Below, piece by piece: positions 1-12,729 of a stretch of DNA of 64,000 nucleotides. This stretch comes from Dryas octopetala (taxonomy: Eukaryota > Streptophyta > Magnoliopsida > Rosales > Rosaceae), in contig OY992834.1 in assembly GCA_963921425.1 (NCBI GenBank), positions 6,138,001 through 6,202,000 of the forward strand. Direction: 5' to 3'. The notes under the pieces were generated by a model. It did not search any database. It was given only the letters and a program-made list of their open reading frames with translations, and was not told the origin of the DNA. The position numbers were made by a program, and so were the translations under genes. How positions within the stretch are numbered: the first letter of the stretch is position 1; each line of letters begins with the position of its first letter.

Positions 1-860
1 GGTTGCAGCTTTGTATATTAAGTATGAGAAAGAGAGGGTTAGTGTGTGGCCTCAGACCCAAGCTCAGGCTGAGTCTAAAGAATGAATTTTCATTAATTAA
101 TTAATCTTATGTGATTGATTACTGAATTTGAACAACTCTACTTGTACACCTTTGTTGAGGATTAGCATGTAAGAAAATTGTTATTCTCATAATGAATTAT
201 GATTAGCTGCCCATCATGCAATTCAATATTCGAATACAAGTAAGGGTTAGAATTAAAATGGGTTCTTCATTCTTCAATTTCCTTTCCCTCTAATGTAACA
301 AAGAAAAAGAACAGAGTTACACTAATAAACAAGTCATGACGCAAGCATACAATTGTTACAATAAAACCTGCCTAAAAGAAGCAGTGCATTGCAATTTAAA
401 TGAGGTTTTAGCACTAGTTACCCACTCTGAGCTTTGCCATGAAAACAAAAACACAAATATACTTAAGCATTGGTTAATCGAAGATAACCCAAGAATAATA
501 GAAGATACAAGATACAAGAAGAAAAATTTTAAATTTTCTTATTCTTCTTCCTCTTAAGTGTATATTTACCATGTTCTATCCTCACCCAAAAAATGAATGG
601 ATTACTAGACTACTGGCACAATAAGCCCCCACCACAACATATTCCAGGCAAAGCATTTTCAAGGGAATTCGGATTCTTTTTCATTTGCATATGCCAATTA
701 CACATCAGTGACATCTATTCTCTCTAATGTTACAAGGGGGCAGCAACCCCCGAATGCCCGATCAGTTTATGAAGTGGCCCACTACTTTGTTGCGCATTAG
801 ATTGTGAAGGCAGCATCATCTTCCACTGCTCTCAAATAAAATTGGATACAAACAAATTTG
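1..860. other. Intergenic DNA and SAC3A 3' UTR
   Basis: The part next to the SAC3A stop codon (roughly 600-860) should be the 3' untranslated region of that minus-strand gene. The rest is AT-rich and holds only short chance open frames. I see no protein family, RNA gene or repeat in it. Confidence 0.5.
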
Positions 861-3800
861 CTATAACGGTGTCCGTGTAAAAAAATCATTAACAGCAAGA
901 TTAGCATCTCCATGGGCGACAGCATCGGATTCTGGCATGTAAAGACTTGAAGATGTCGGCTGCACATCAAACATACCCATATGGTCAAACTACTGAAATT
1001 GTCACACAAGTACACATGCAACCTCTAATGCTCCATATAGTTTCAAGCATATATCAATGTCTTAGCATATTTAATCTCAAATCCATAAAACATATTTAGC
1101 ACTAGGAATATCTATATCCATGTGAACAAAAATGGTGCAATCGAAGCATACCTTTGTATCAACCTGCATTTCTCCATTGTTATCTGCAATAAGGCATGCA
1201 CCATGCACTTTCAACCATTCAATGCATTCTTCCAATCCCTCTGAATCCTTCTCCTCACTTCCCTCAATTGTGGGTGCAATGGTGTTAAATCCCAGGATTT
1301 GAGCAACGTATGTAACAGGTATTGTGGGTCGATATGATCGACACATGCAGCTCACTGCCTTGTACCGCATCTTTTCAACATAAAGATCTGCATAAAAGTA
1401 AAAAATATTATGAACTTATCCCTTCTTTGATAATTTTATATATCTTAAAAAGAAAATAATTCCAAATGAGATGCCCACCCATTAGGCAGGTGCTCAAGTT
1501 AGGAGCTGTCTTGTAGAGCCTGAAGAACATAACATAATTTCCTGAAGTCACAGCTGCACGAACTGCAAGAGCATGTTTAACAGCTTCATCCCTTTTTGCT
1601 TCATCTGACAAGCTAAATTCAACAAATTGACTTTGCACATTATAATTCAAGGTCATCTTACATAGTTTGATAAACTGAAAGAGAAAATATCACTTCAACT
1701 CAGCATGGGATAACTGAAAAGTCATCCTTTCTTTTCAAGTGTTACTGACCTTGCCATTGATGATATTAGATCTCTGTTATTATTTGAGTGAAGGATAACG
1801 CAAAGTAAGTTGTATGCAGAAAACTCCAATTGACATCCCTCAATACCTTCAGCATAGAGAGATTTCAACTGTGACTGGCACTGAAACCACATGAAAGACA
1901 GTTAATTGACACTTCAGTTTATGAGAATATACATACCTTCAAGAATAGAAATTCTTCAAGATTTATTCATTTTTTTTCTAAAAAGGGTAAAAGAATTTTT
2001 AATTGTATTGGAACTATTTATCACCACAAATAAATCAAAAAACAGTTACAAAGAACATCAGTTTTGAAGACAAATTAATCAGTAAGCCCTAACCTCCCTT
2101 TGTCAAGGTAATTATTAAATTTGTTTCATTGTCATCTTCTTAGTAGTTGCTTCATGCCATTAAATGTTTATAAAATGGTTTCCAACCACAGTGAGGTCAC
2201 CAACCTGATTATACTCGGGCAGGTCCCCAACTTCCAACGCTAAGCGAGCATGAGTTTCATACACCTGAACATGTGATTATGTGGAAACAATAACATAAAC
2301 TGATGCGAACAGAATTCTGACAGGTTGGGGGACAACCGGACAACAGAACTCTAAAAAACTTTGGAAAAATATTAAATAAAAAATACAGTCAAGGGTGCTC
2401 AAACTTGACATGGATGGAAACGATCTAACAAAGCATATGGCATTAAAGTTAAAGAGGGTAGAAAATATATCAATGCAGATGATTCTAATTAGCTGGAACA
2501 ATGCTTAGTTGAATTGATTTAAGTATTCACTGGTCAGGATAGAAAAATAGGGTAGTTGGGCGGTGCAGAAAGAGTATCAAATGTACCTTTACTGTTAGCC
2601 AATTGCGAATTCGCTGCACAGTAAGATCCTGGCGAATGGACTTCAACTGATCACATTTATATAGGTAATTCTTTTGGGAATTTTGTACCATAAGAAGAGC
2701 TTTTTCAAGAACGTCCTCCGGCCTTACCTGTCAGTAAAGATCTTTTTAATTATATCACACACGAAAACCCACCAGTTCATTTGATTTGATTCAACTCACA
2801 ATGTTCATAAAAAGGATGAAATCAGGTATAGATTATTACAGTGGCAGGATCAGGTGCAGATGTGAGGCGCAAATAACGTTTCTCAATTTCCTGGCAGGTC
2901 CCCTTGACAGTAAGAGAATCCCAGTCAATGTCCTCAACAGCCCTGCTGCCACCATCTTCAAAAGTTTTGCTGAGCACCAAGGCATTAGCCCTTCTAGTAT
3001 ACAAGTTTCCTGCTCCAGCATTTTTCGGCTTAAAGTGATTGTTTTGTGCTCGATGTCCTTGCACTCTTTCAAAACGCTTAGAGCGACTTTCACGTCTCTT
3101 TTTTTCCTCAGGTGAATCCGCAAGGGCCATTGCTCCGGCGTAATATGCTGTTAAACTTTGTTCCTTATCACTATCACTAGATGCATCACCGTTCTCAGTA
3201 GCACTTGCACCATCCAAAAGGCGCTGCTTCTTAAATGGCTTCTGGGTTATCTTACTTGCAGTTTTCAGCTCCAGTGAAGGAAACTTTGCAATACTCATAT
3301 TATTATCCTTGTTCCCAGCACTCCCCATCAATGGCTGTATATGTGAACACATATTATATAACTCTATGTTAGAATGTTTGTCAACTACCCCTTTTCTGGG
3401 ATAAATTAAATTTTTAAGCAAGTATTAAGAAAAGATTATGTATATCGTCAGATACTAAAAATAAATATACAAAGTTAAGATTAAGACAATTGGTCCTTCC
3501 CACTAATAAATAAAAATTTGGGAAAGAATTCAAAGAGTGAATCCCCCTCCAAAAAAAAAGGAAAGAAATACATAATAAGTACCTTTCTTTCCTTATCATT
3601 GGCATGTACCCAAGCAGTGTATTTATTGACGGATGCTGGTTTCTCAACTGACTTCTCCTCTGGTAGAGGTTCCCATCTACTCTTGGATCGTCTACTTGGG
3701 CTTCTTTTGTACTTTGGCAATGAAGAAACAAGGTTTGAAGAATGTAAAGTGCTGCACAACAAGACGCTTAAGGATGAATGGTCTATACACTGAAATCTGA

Positions 3801-6800
3801 AACCATAGAACTCAAACCTTGCCACAAATGTATCATGCAAACAGACCTAACCATGACTTGTACAATTAAATGAATCAACCCACTAGGCACAGAATAGGTG
3901 ATAGAACACATTAACAAACAAAACCTGACTAATTGGCTTATCATTTCATGTATTGTGGTTATCCGAAAATTCATAAACGACATATTCATATAAGAATCTT
4001 GTGTCACTAAATAAGTGTTTCAACCCTCTCCCCCCCCCCCCCCCCACCCCCCCCGGCCACCGCCACCCGAAACATTTGGTTTCTACGACCATAAGGGCCA
4101 TAGTCTCTTTATAAAGGGTGTTTGTCATTTATAGCCTTATAGCATAAAGGATACGACGTTGATAAATTGTCTAATGTATATGAGAATGCAGAGTGAATTC
4201 TAAGAAGGTTATGGTAACTAGGAGAAAATCTACTAATGAAGCCCCCCAAAATGAGTGCTCATCATCTGGTTGCATACTCATAAACTGAATTACAATGAAA
4301 AATGAAGATATATTTATGCATATATACTCAGGTACAGGAGAGAAATATTGAACTTGAAATAAAAGGTTCAGCAATCCAAGAGCAAATAAGTTGACGGTGG
4401 ATAGATGTATTATGTGAACAGACAAGCTGTGAGAGAGGGGGAGAGAGAGGGGTACTCTTTATTAAAAGCATCTTCATTTGGCAGTGGGAAAAGAGGCTCA
4501 GTATCCCAGTCGCTTGTGTAAAGTGTACCGTCAGCTGTTGCCTTGGTGATCATCTGAAAAAGAAAATTACAGGCCTTTATCTATCATTTGTATCCATATC
4601 CCAAAACAATGAACATATATGTACAAAGAAAAATAAATATTACATACATCATGTCCATGAAACTAAACTAGAGTTAAACATCAAGCCAGCTAAAAAAAAG
4701 AAGGGATTACAAGAGGCCATAAAAATGTACGATTTCACAGTTAGCATTGCATAACTTCAAACCCATTTAGCTTACCTCCTTCATGACAGCCTGACAAGCA
4801 GCCATTTGTGCATCATCTTTACAGCGAGCCAAAGCCCTTTCAACATAACCACGCAATGACTTAGGGAACATACCAGGCTGCAAATGACAAATTAAAAAAA
4901 AAAAAAAACAAATAAGATATCATTAGCCAGAGCATAGATCACTAAGTCATTAATTCTAGTGCAAAGCAGAAGACCTACGTTAAGTAGAGAATCAGCAGTT
5001 GCACTGGATGGCACCTTGTCAAGTGGCTTTGGCAGTGAAACACTGATGTAAGCAGGTTTTGCTGCTGCACTGGTTGTAGAGCTATCCTTGTCAATTTTTG
5101 GTAAACCAAAGGTCAAATTTGAGGTAATTCTAGGGTTTGTTGGAATCTGCAGTTTGTTTACTCTTCGTGTATCTATAGATGGAACAGTTTGTGAGGGTGA
5201 TTGGTAAGTATGAGACATGTAGGGCACCTGCTGAGAAGCAGGATACTGCATGCTGGATGTTTGAGAACATGCAGTTTTCTGTGGATCTTGAAAGCTATCA
5301 TAAGAAGTGTTTTGATCCAAAGGCTTTTGAAAATGTGCTTGCATAGGACTACTATGGTGAATTTGAGATTGAGAAGTAGGAGCTCCATGATTCCAGTAAC
5401 CATCATGAGCACCAACTACAGCACCAGACTGGAAACCAGAAAATGACGACAATAATTTTACTAACCAAACACTATTGCAACAGTGTAATAATAAATATAG
5501 AGATTTTTTAATTGCAATCAGATCATGAACATTTGAAACAACCATTAGAAAGGAGTATAATTGATAGTAGTGCTCATGGATATAGAAATCTTTTTAGGGT
5601 GAAATAGTCGTTGATGTATAGTATTCATCATGAACATAGAGATCTTCAAAATTACAATTAAGATCAGATCAATCACATCAAATACCACAGTTTAGTGAAA
5701 CAAACCAAGGATTTTTACACTTGCAGTCTGCACTTAAGTGAATAGACAAAAATTTAATGGTTGGTTCAACACTATTAAAACATTACATTTTAAGTTCTAT
5801 AATATTTAGAATTTTGCAGTGTACCCGATTGACTAAAGAAGCTTTTTGAAAAGTGAAATAGAGTGAACCACCATTATTAGAATAAATAAAAAACCAAACA
5901 TGTGAGGGATGGGGGATATTTAACACTGAAATGTTTACCGAGAAAAACAAAGGACAAAAACAGAAAAAGAGAACAAAGGCATTTACACATGCAATGATTC
6001 CTGTTAAGCCTATAATATCAAGTTGTTTAGCCATAAGAAAGAAATTTCACAAAATTGCATTAATGATACCTGAAATAGATTTAAAAAGTAAAAGATTCAT
6101 TAAACAAAGAAGAAAAATATTAAATATCATATTCACTTTACACGTGAGTTGACACAAATTACCCCATGAACAATCTAATACTGAATTCTGAGTTAATAAA
6201 AAAAAAAAATCCAACTAGATCCTAATCCTTACTAAAACAAATTAAGCATGTATCAACACATTTATAATATATTTCAAATATTTTGAAATTGCAAAAGAAT
6301 CTTAAGTATAACTACCATGTACACCAACAATAATCTTGAATGACAAGATCAATCATTAATGACGACTTTAGTAATATGAAATCTAGAATTTCAATAATTA
6401 ATAGAAATAGACAATGCACCATATTAAGCAGAGCAATCATATGAGGGCATGTAACTTTTTCTAAACCCTCTGTGAAAGGAAATTCAAACCTGCACTGATG
6501 ATAACTCAGCTGAACTGGATTCTGGCCTCCAAGAAGGAACGTATGGAGGTGGTGGTGGTGGTGGTGGTAGCTGGCTGTCTGAGGTTTGATACCCAGTTGT
6601 AACGCCTGGGACCGGACACCCCATATTGGGTGCACTACTAACAGACATGTTCTCAGTCCCAGGAGCACAGCTGACTTCTGTTTGATTGTAATAATCTGCC
6701 CATTGCTTATTGTAATGCTGCTGATAATTTTGTGAATTTGTATTCGCAGTAGCCGAACTATATACACCAGTAGTGTCTGGAGTATATTGTGGATATTGAT

Positions 6801-7728
6801 GAGAGGTATAATTTGCATAATTTCCGCCATTCCAAGCAGTGTTCTGATTATTGTAACCGCTACTTGGGTAGCCTCCAGCTGTCTGATAATCAGCAGGATT
6901 GTAGTAAGTGCTTGAATAACTTGCAGACCCAGCATAAGACCCTGTATTCTGAAATGAGGAGGAAAGAGGCTGATAAGGAGCACCTGTATTTTGATATGCT
7001 CCTACGGGTTGTGTGTAGGAATGGTTGGATTGCTGCTGATAGTTGTTATTGTTATAGTAACCTGGGTATCCTGTGCTTCCATAACCATATGGATCAGCTG
7101 GATTTTGGTATGAAGCATAGCTACTGTAATCTTGCGGCGCATTTACTGTTCCCAAACTCGATGAACTACTCCCAGGTGGCTGTGCATGCTGATCGTATTG
7201 ATAAGCTGAATGACAATGAACCCCATTATCTGTGGAGCTATTATGAATGGTCCATGATGAGGCTTCCAACCCAGTTGTTGAGGGAAGATATGGCGTCTGT
7301 CCTTGGCTTGCATTAATTATATGGCGATTCTAAAACACAAATAAACGCATATTGAGTTAATCGATATTAAAATTCACAAAACATTAATCAACTAAGCACA
7401 CCTAACCTCTAGGAATAGAACATGGAAACATGAACTGTTTGAACTAAACCAACCCATGGGAAAACAATCATAAACTTCAAAACTTCAACAAATTTAGTTT
7501 TTCTAAAACTAAACTACCAAAAGCGGGCAATGGGTGAGGGTGCATATTAAACTAAATTTCAAACACACTCTATATGGCAACCAAAGCTGTTCACATCAAA
7601 CCAAACCTCTAACACTGAAACAAAACATAAATAGGAGCTCACACAGGAGCTGGTAAGTTAGTAATCACCTCCAGCGAATTGGGGTCCACTGGAGCAATGG
7701 TCTCAGTATTACCTCCTTGGTTCATCAT
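861..7728 (-). CDS. SAC3A: SAC3 family protein A (THP3/LENG8-like SAC3-GANP protein)
   Basis: Thirteen coding exons, in transcript order: 7728-7669, 7329-6490, 5428-4979, 4877-4776, 4553-4456, 3751-3583, 3334-2840, 2727-2587, 2264-2205, 1880-1750, 1612-1479, 1387-1152, 959-861. They give 1,004 residues, close to the Arabidopsis SAC3A length as I remember it. Residues about 20-300 are a Tyr/Gln/Asn/Ser-rich disordered region followed by a run of eight prolines (QLPPPPPPPPYVPSW). The middle is basic (SPSRRSKSRW). The SAC3/GANP helical domain starts near residue 715 (KRYLRLTSAPDPATVRPEDV) and continues past DEAVKHALAVRAAVTSGNYV. Family knowledge: yeast Thp3 and human LENG8 act in the nucleus in transcription elongation, splicing and mRNA export. 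The exon before 1612 can only be joined in frame using the acceptor ending TTTAG at 1613; an upstream TTTCAG at 1675 would run into a stop. The main start is the first of two adjacent ATGs (7728); an out-of-frame ATG at 7739 makes a four-codon upstream ORF. Confidence 0.93.
4030..4054. repeat. Poly-C (poly-G on transcript) tract in a SAC3A intron
   Basis: A run of 16 C, one A, then eight C on the plus strand, within the SAC3A intron between exons 4456 and 3751. On the transcribed RNA it is a G-tract that could form a G-quadruplex. The true length may be uncertain because such runs are hard to sequence. Confidence 0.9.
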
Positions 7729-7740
7729 TTCTTTAACATC

Positions 7741-8230
7741 CTGCTCAATGACAAAAGCAAAATATTAATTAACCAAACAAAAAAAACAAATATCATATTA
7801 CGTAAAAGCCACAAATTCAATAATAAGCAAACAAAACCCTAATTGGCAGCTAAAAAAAATCGATCCTCACCTTCAAACAAAAGCCCAGTTTCAACCTCAA
7901 AACGCAGTTTGACTTATCTAACGCAAGTTAACGGGATCGAAAGCAAACAGGGTAGAGAGCAACCCAGAAAACAGATTGAGATCAACAACAACAACAACAA
8001 CGAACAAGAACAAAAAGAGAAAGAATTTCAACTAAAAAAAACCTAATATTACAGCAAAATTATGTATGAAATTTACAAAAATCAGGAAAAATATTTAAAA
8101 ATTAGAGGGAAATTGGCGAGAACAGCGATAGAGATATGCGGAAGAAATTTGAGAGAGAGAGAGAAAGAGGGGAGAGGGGGGGTTCAACCGGGGGTCTGGT
8201 CTAGGTTGGGTCGTGTTTTCGTTTGCGGGT
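7741..8230 (-). other. 5' untranslated and promoter region of SAC3A
   Basis: A 3' splice site (GAGCAG before 7740) precedes the first coding exon, so at least one non-coding exon lies upstream. The sequence at about 8100-8200 is rich in GA on the plus strand (CT on the transcript), which is common in plant leaders. The exact transcription start cannot be set from sequence alone. Confidence 0.45.
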
Positions 8231-8689
8231 TTAGGACTTGGGAATGTTGGCGGTAGACGAAGATAATTATTTGCTAACTGTAGATTGCTCTCTTTGCGTA
8301 TTTACTATTTACCCCAACTTACCCTTTAAAGGATCGTTTTGCACCGTTGTAACAAGTAAATTTGAGAATGTTCAATATTTATTCATAGTTATATTGGGAA
8401 TCATATTAGTTTTAATCCTACCCGTTTATCACAAATCTAATAATTATTGTGTAAAGATTGAATATGCATGTCTTGCATAGTTGCATATATAATATACGGC
8501 TCAAAACATTTTCTTAGCGTGATGTGCGGTTCATATTGAAAGTTAAGTAAAATGAATGCAAACAGTCTTCGATATTCAAATATTTATGATAGTAAATATT
8601 TGATAAAAAGTGTGAGTGTAATATTTACTTATTGCTTGACTATCGATTAAGAAGTGTTAAGTGTATTAAATTATTATACAATTGTCTCC

Positions 8690-9075
8690 CAAGCAGAAAT
8701 GAAGATTACGAAGATCTTTCATGGCGAAGTGCGTACTAAATGAAAGAGAGGATACGAGAGGAGACTGAGGTTGGACGATAGTCTTGAGAAAGATCCCGCT
8801 ACGAATTGCTCTATGGCTGGACAGGAGAGAGGTCAGCATCGGCAAGGATAGGAAACTGACCCATATACATGCGAGGTTTGGAATCCAATAAGCAAGAAAC
8901 TTTACTTAGTTTAGTAACTTGTCCATCCACGAGTCACCTTTCGTAGTGAGGGAACTCCTCTGTTTTTAGCTTGACGAGCGGCTTTAGTTTCCAGAAAACG
9001 CATAAACCTCGGGATTTTCGTAAAAGAAGAACGAGTGACAAGGGACTTAAGCGACTCGCCCTAATCAAAAAGCAG
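8690..9075. other. GC-richer block, possible organellar (mitochondrial) insert
   Basis: This stretch has clearly higher GC and a different texture from the very AT-rich DNA on both sides, with abrupt edges. It carries no long open frame. Its composition resembles plant mitochondrial non-coding DNA, so an old NUMT is my best guess, but I did not recognise a specific mitochondrial gene. A fragment of a larger transposon is the alternative. Confidence 0.3.
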
Positions 9076-10120
9076 GAGAGGGGCGAATAATGGTTCTACC
9101 AATTGATAATGTTTCTACAAATAATTGAAATTCAATTTCTATAATAATGAATTTGAGAAAAAAGGAAATAATATAAAAGCTTTTTCTATTTATAATTATT
9201 TGGTTGATGACTATCTTACTAATTTTATCCTGTAATTTTACCATACACATCTTATGTATTTTTTTTTTCTTTTAACTCTTAAGACCCAATCAAGGATAGA
9301 AAAACGTTAAACTCTTATCACAAGTGTAAGGATAGATACTCTAGTAATGAACATTTACAATAAACTTGAAATCTAGACTTCTCTAATCATAGTAAAAGCA
9401 TACGACCGAGTTTTTTTGCACACCCCATGTGATGTGGTGTAATGAAAGGTCCAGTAGAGAGAGTGATGTTTTGGTTTGTTGTGTCCATTGGTTGTGAATT
9501 TGTGATTTAACTTTGCTATTTTTCTTTGAAAGTTGTGTGGTAAAGATTTGCATTTACACTGTATTTGACAAAAGGGACAGACCAAGATTGAATAAGGCCC
9601 ATTGATGAACAACTATTAAAGCCTAGAATGAGCCTCAAATACAAGGACCGGGCCTAGGCTCCAGACATTAATAATAATGGGCCAATGGGCCTAAGCAGAT
9701 TCTCAAGGCTGAAATTAGATAAAAGAGGACCCTAGAGTGGCCCAAAATACTCAGAAACCACTGATAGTAAATAAGCCATAATGGGAGAGTGGCCTCCCTC
9801 CCAACATTATATATGAATTAAATCATAATTTGATTTTTTTTTTTAATCAAATTATTCGCATTATTTTGGTTCCATTGGAATAAGAGTTTTTTTTTGTTTC
9901 AATTATAAATAAGTTCAAATGAGAGAGTTCATCTGTTCAAACACAATATAGCCTACCTCTTAAGAAAAATCTAATCCACTTCTAAGTATCCAAATGCAAT
10001 TCAATCAAACTTTCAAACACTCTATTGATTAACACTCTTGAAATTAGAGTCAAAATAAAGGAGTAGCTGACCAACAATTACATATTGTTTGAATGCTCAA
10101 CTTAAACTGAACTGGATCAA
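9076..10120. other. AT-rich intergenic DNA without a gene
   Basis: No coding region is supported here. Around 9590-9800 there are several GGCCC/GGGCC words (for example at 9650-9690) reminiscent of plant promoters or LTR remnants, but no element ends could be placed. Confidence 0.45.
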
Positions 10121-10136
10121 AAAAGGTTAATAGTTA

Positions 10137-10234
10137 TTTTTTTTTTTATTGAGATTTAGGGCGAGGGGGGAATCAAACTTGGATGTAGAGGAGCAAACTT
10201 TACAATCCTTCCAACTAGGCTGCCTATCAACTAC
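10137..10234 (-). mobile_element. Short tRNA-related SINE with perfect 12-bp target-site duplication
   Basis: The 98-bp segment is flanked by identical 12-bp direct copies of GGTTAATAGTTA at 10125-10136 and 10235-10246. Read on the minus strand it begins with a tRNA-like head (A-box-like CAGCCTAGTTGG, B-box-like AGTTTGATTCC) and ends in a run of A next to the duplication. That is the layout of a LINE-mobilised SINE of the Au type. The body is short, so it may be 5' or internally truncated. A slightly diverged third copy of the flanking word at 10268-10288 shows that the target was already a small tandem repeat. Confidence 0.7.
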
Positions 10235-10394
10235 GGTTAATAGTTAGTTTGGTAACAGGATCAGAAAGGTTAATGGTTAGTTTGGTAATATAATAGGAAC
10301 TTAACACAAAATTAGTTGGTTATCATTATTACTTAATACAATTTAAAATATCGTAAATGTTTTTCTTTAAAAAAATCCTTTATAAACTTTACAG

Positions 10395-10800
10395 TTAATT
10401 AGAAGTAGGTCCAATTTTAGAGGGACATTCAGACTAAAACCATGACCCTACTGCAAAACGTCATTTCAATTTCTTTATCCTCAAATAACTTTCTAATAAA
10501 ATGATGGCGGAGCTCATGTGTTTTGACCTGCTATGATAAACAAGGTTCTTTGTCATTGCAATTGTGGACATGTTATCACAATATATATATATATATATAT
10601 ATTAGTGGGAGAGTTTTGTTCTTGATGAAGATCTGACAAGATTCTTCGTAACCAAATGGCTTCACATGCTGCACTTGTGGCTGAAATATATTCAACCTCT
10701 GTTGTAGATAATACCACTTTCATCTGCTTCTTTGATGACCATGATACAACTTTGTTTCCCAAGAAAAATATATGGTTGGAGGTGCTCTTTCTATCATCAA
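10395..10800 (-). pseudogene. Ty1/copia retrotransposon RNase H fragment, broken
   Basis: On the minus strand the sequence reads through the C-terminal RNase H part of a copia polyprotein: DDRKSTSNHIFFLGNKVVSW, then STTEVEYISATSAACEAIWL and LRRILSDLH. The frame is then disturbed by an AT dinucleotide expansion at about 10581-10602. Further on CDNMSTIAMTKNLVYHSR and HHFIRKLFEDKEIEM can be recognised in shifted frames. No reverse transcriptase, integrase or LTR is present nearby, so this is a short dead relic. Confidence 0.85.
10581..10602. repeat. (AT)n microsatellite
   Basis: About eleven AT units inside the copia relic. It interrupts the RNase H reading frame and so arose or expanded after the element died. 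Confidence 0.9.
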
Positions 10801-11682
10801 TTGAATCAATTGTACAAATACCTAAGTTTATATATATATGTATATTTCAATTGTACTAATATATAGGTTGGTATATATAAATATATATTGTATACATATT
10901 CGATCAGGTGCGCACCAACGAACATGCGCACCTGATCGGAACGCTCAGTTCCCGCCACTGATTGCTCGGCTATGCTGCTTCATTCCTCGAGTTGTGAGAA
11001 TAAATTCTCATATTTTCACCTCATCCCCTCCTAGTGTATAAAATGAGTTTGGTGGAAGCGTTATGTTAGGATTTAGCCCAAAATTCCGGAACTAAACCAT
11101 AAGATAAACATCGAAAAATCATCGATCGATTGGTACAAATGTACAATTGAAATATACCTATAATTTTTTTTTCCTTGTTTGATTATTTTTTATTTTGTGG
11201 GTTGATGCATTTTTATTAGATTTATATAATTTAAATTCTACAATTAATTTTAGGATATTATGAAAATATATATTAGGATAATATAATATGATAATATAAA
11301 ACTAGGATAATATTAAGATTTAACTATCATTAATTTTAGGATAATATTACATTTTTTAAATTAAAAGCATCTTGACAATATTTTTGGACCCATTAAGGTA
11401 TTAGTATAAAAACAAAAAAACAAAAAAACAATTGGACCATTCTGTGAAGCACCCTAAACTTTATAATGACAAAAGTCACAAAACAAGCCCACATCTTAAA
11501 TTTCTTTCAACTCGGTTATATTTTAAGTTAAGCGTTTGAACTTACTTGAGAAGTTGATTGAATTGTATTGTTTATGAAGAGGTATACAGACTTTTTCATT
11601 TGGACTCTTATCTTAGTTTATTTATTTTGTCCGGGCCGAAGCCCAAATTTAAATTATATTTAATTATTTTCATAGTACTACG

Positions 11683-12721
11683 TAGGGGTGAGCGCGGTGC
11701 GGTTCGACTCACTTTTCCCCCCGAACCGTGCGCCGCGCTGGACATTAATACACGGTGCGGTTCGGTGCTTAAAACCGTGAAAGAAATAAAAAAATCAAAC
11801 CAAACCAAACCATTCAAGGTGGGGTGCGGTTCTCCACCGCGGTTCTTGGCCTAATGGGCTATTCAGATTAGCACTTTTGGGCCTCACATTTATTTTTTTA
11901 AGCCTAAGCCCAATTATTTAATGATGCAAACTCATCCTAATTAACAAGTTTTGGCAACAAAAAAACAAATTTACAAGTTAATTCAATGAACTTAACCAAA
12001 AAGACTCACACATTAAACTTTGTTTAACCTGCTTAATACTTAAAACTTAAAAGTTAAAAACAAAATCAATTATACAAGTATACAACCAATGACTACAACT
12101 ATAAGTTAAGAACCTGCTTAAAACAAAGTTACTAATTTACTAGTTACTACAAGTTATAAACCTTATATGGCATATACCCTATACACTTATATAGTATATA
12201 ACTATATATTATACCCTAGAACTATAAACAATTAAAAATTTTATTATATAGAGTATAAACTATAAATAATATATTAATTTTTTTTATATAGAATATAAAG
12301 AATATACTAATTTTATTATATAGGGTAATGGGTATAACTAAAATTATATACTAAAATATTATTAATTTATTATTATATTATATATCTAGAAAATAGGTCA
12401 TAGGGTTATATAAAATATATTTTAGGGTCTAAACCCTAAAATATAGCTACGTTAATATTAATTCTAATATTTTATTAGGATTTAGAGTTTATGGTCTAAA
12501 GTGTATAAAAATGTGTACAAAAAGTGTATAAAAAGTATATAATAATCGTATAAATATATATAATGGTGTATATATGTATAAAAATATAAAAAAATATATT
12601 TTTTGCAAGTATGCAGTGCAGTTCGGTTCGGTGCGGTTAAATAAGGTGTAGAACCGGAATTGGAACCAGAGAGAACCAGTTTGGCCGGTTTTGGCGGTTC
12701 GCTGTTAAAATGCCCATCCTA
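11683..12721. mobile_element. Non-autonomous hAT-type transposon, about 1.04 kb
   Basis: The element starts TAGGGGTGAGCGCGG and its other end, read inward, is TAGGATGGGCAT, imperfect terminal inverted repeats of the hAT kind. The flanking 8-mers are GTACTACG (11675-11682) and CTACTACG (12722-12729), seven of eight matching, as expected for the 8-bp duplication of hAT transposases. Subterminal regions (11690-11860 and 12604-12710) are crowded with GCGGTTCGG/GGTTCGGT motifs, typical transposase-binding repeats. The interior (11880-12600) is very AT-rich and has no transposase, so the element would need one supplied in trans. Confidence 0.75.
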
Positions 12722-12729
12722 CTACTACG

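Noticed and set aside
6312..6983. 223-codon minus-strand frame and a plus-strand frame at 6789-7316
   Set aside because: Shadows of the large SAC3A exon; the SAC3A frame joins correctly to its neighbours.
9373..9612. 79-codon minus frame starting MFINGPYSILVCPFCQIQC
   Set aside because: No family, no splice partners, and AT-rich surroundings; the Cys pairs look accidental.
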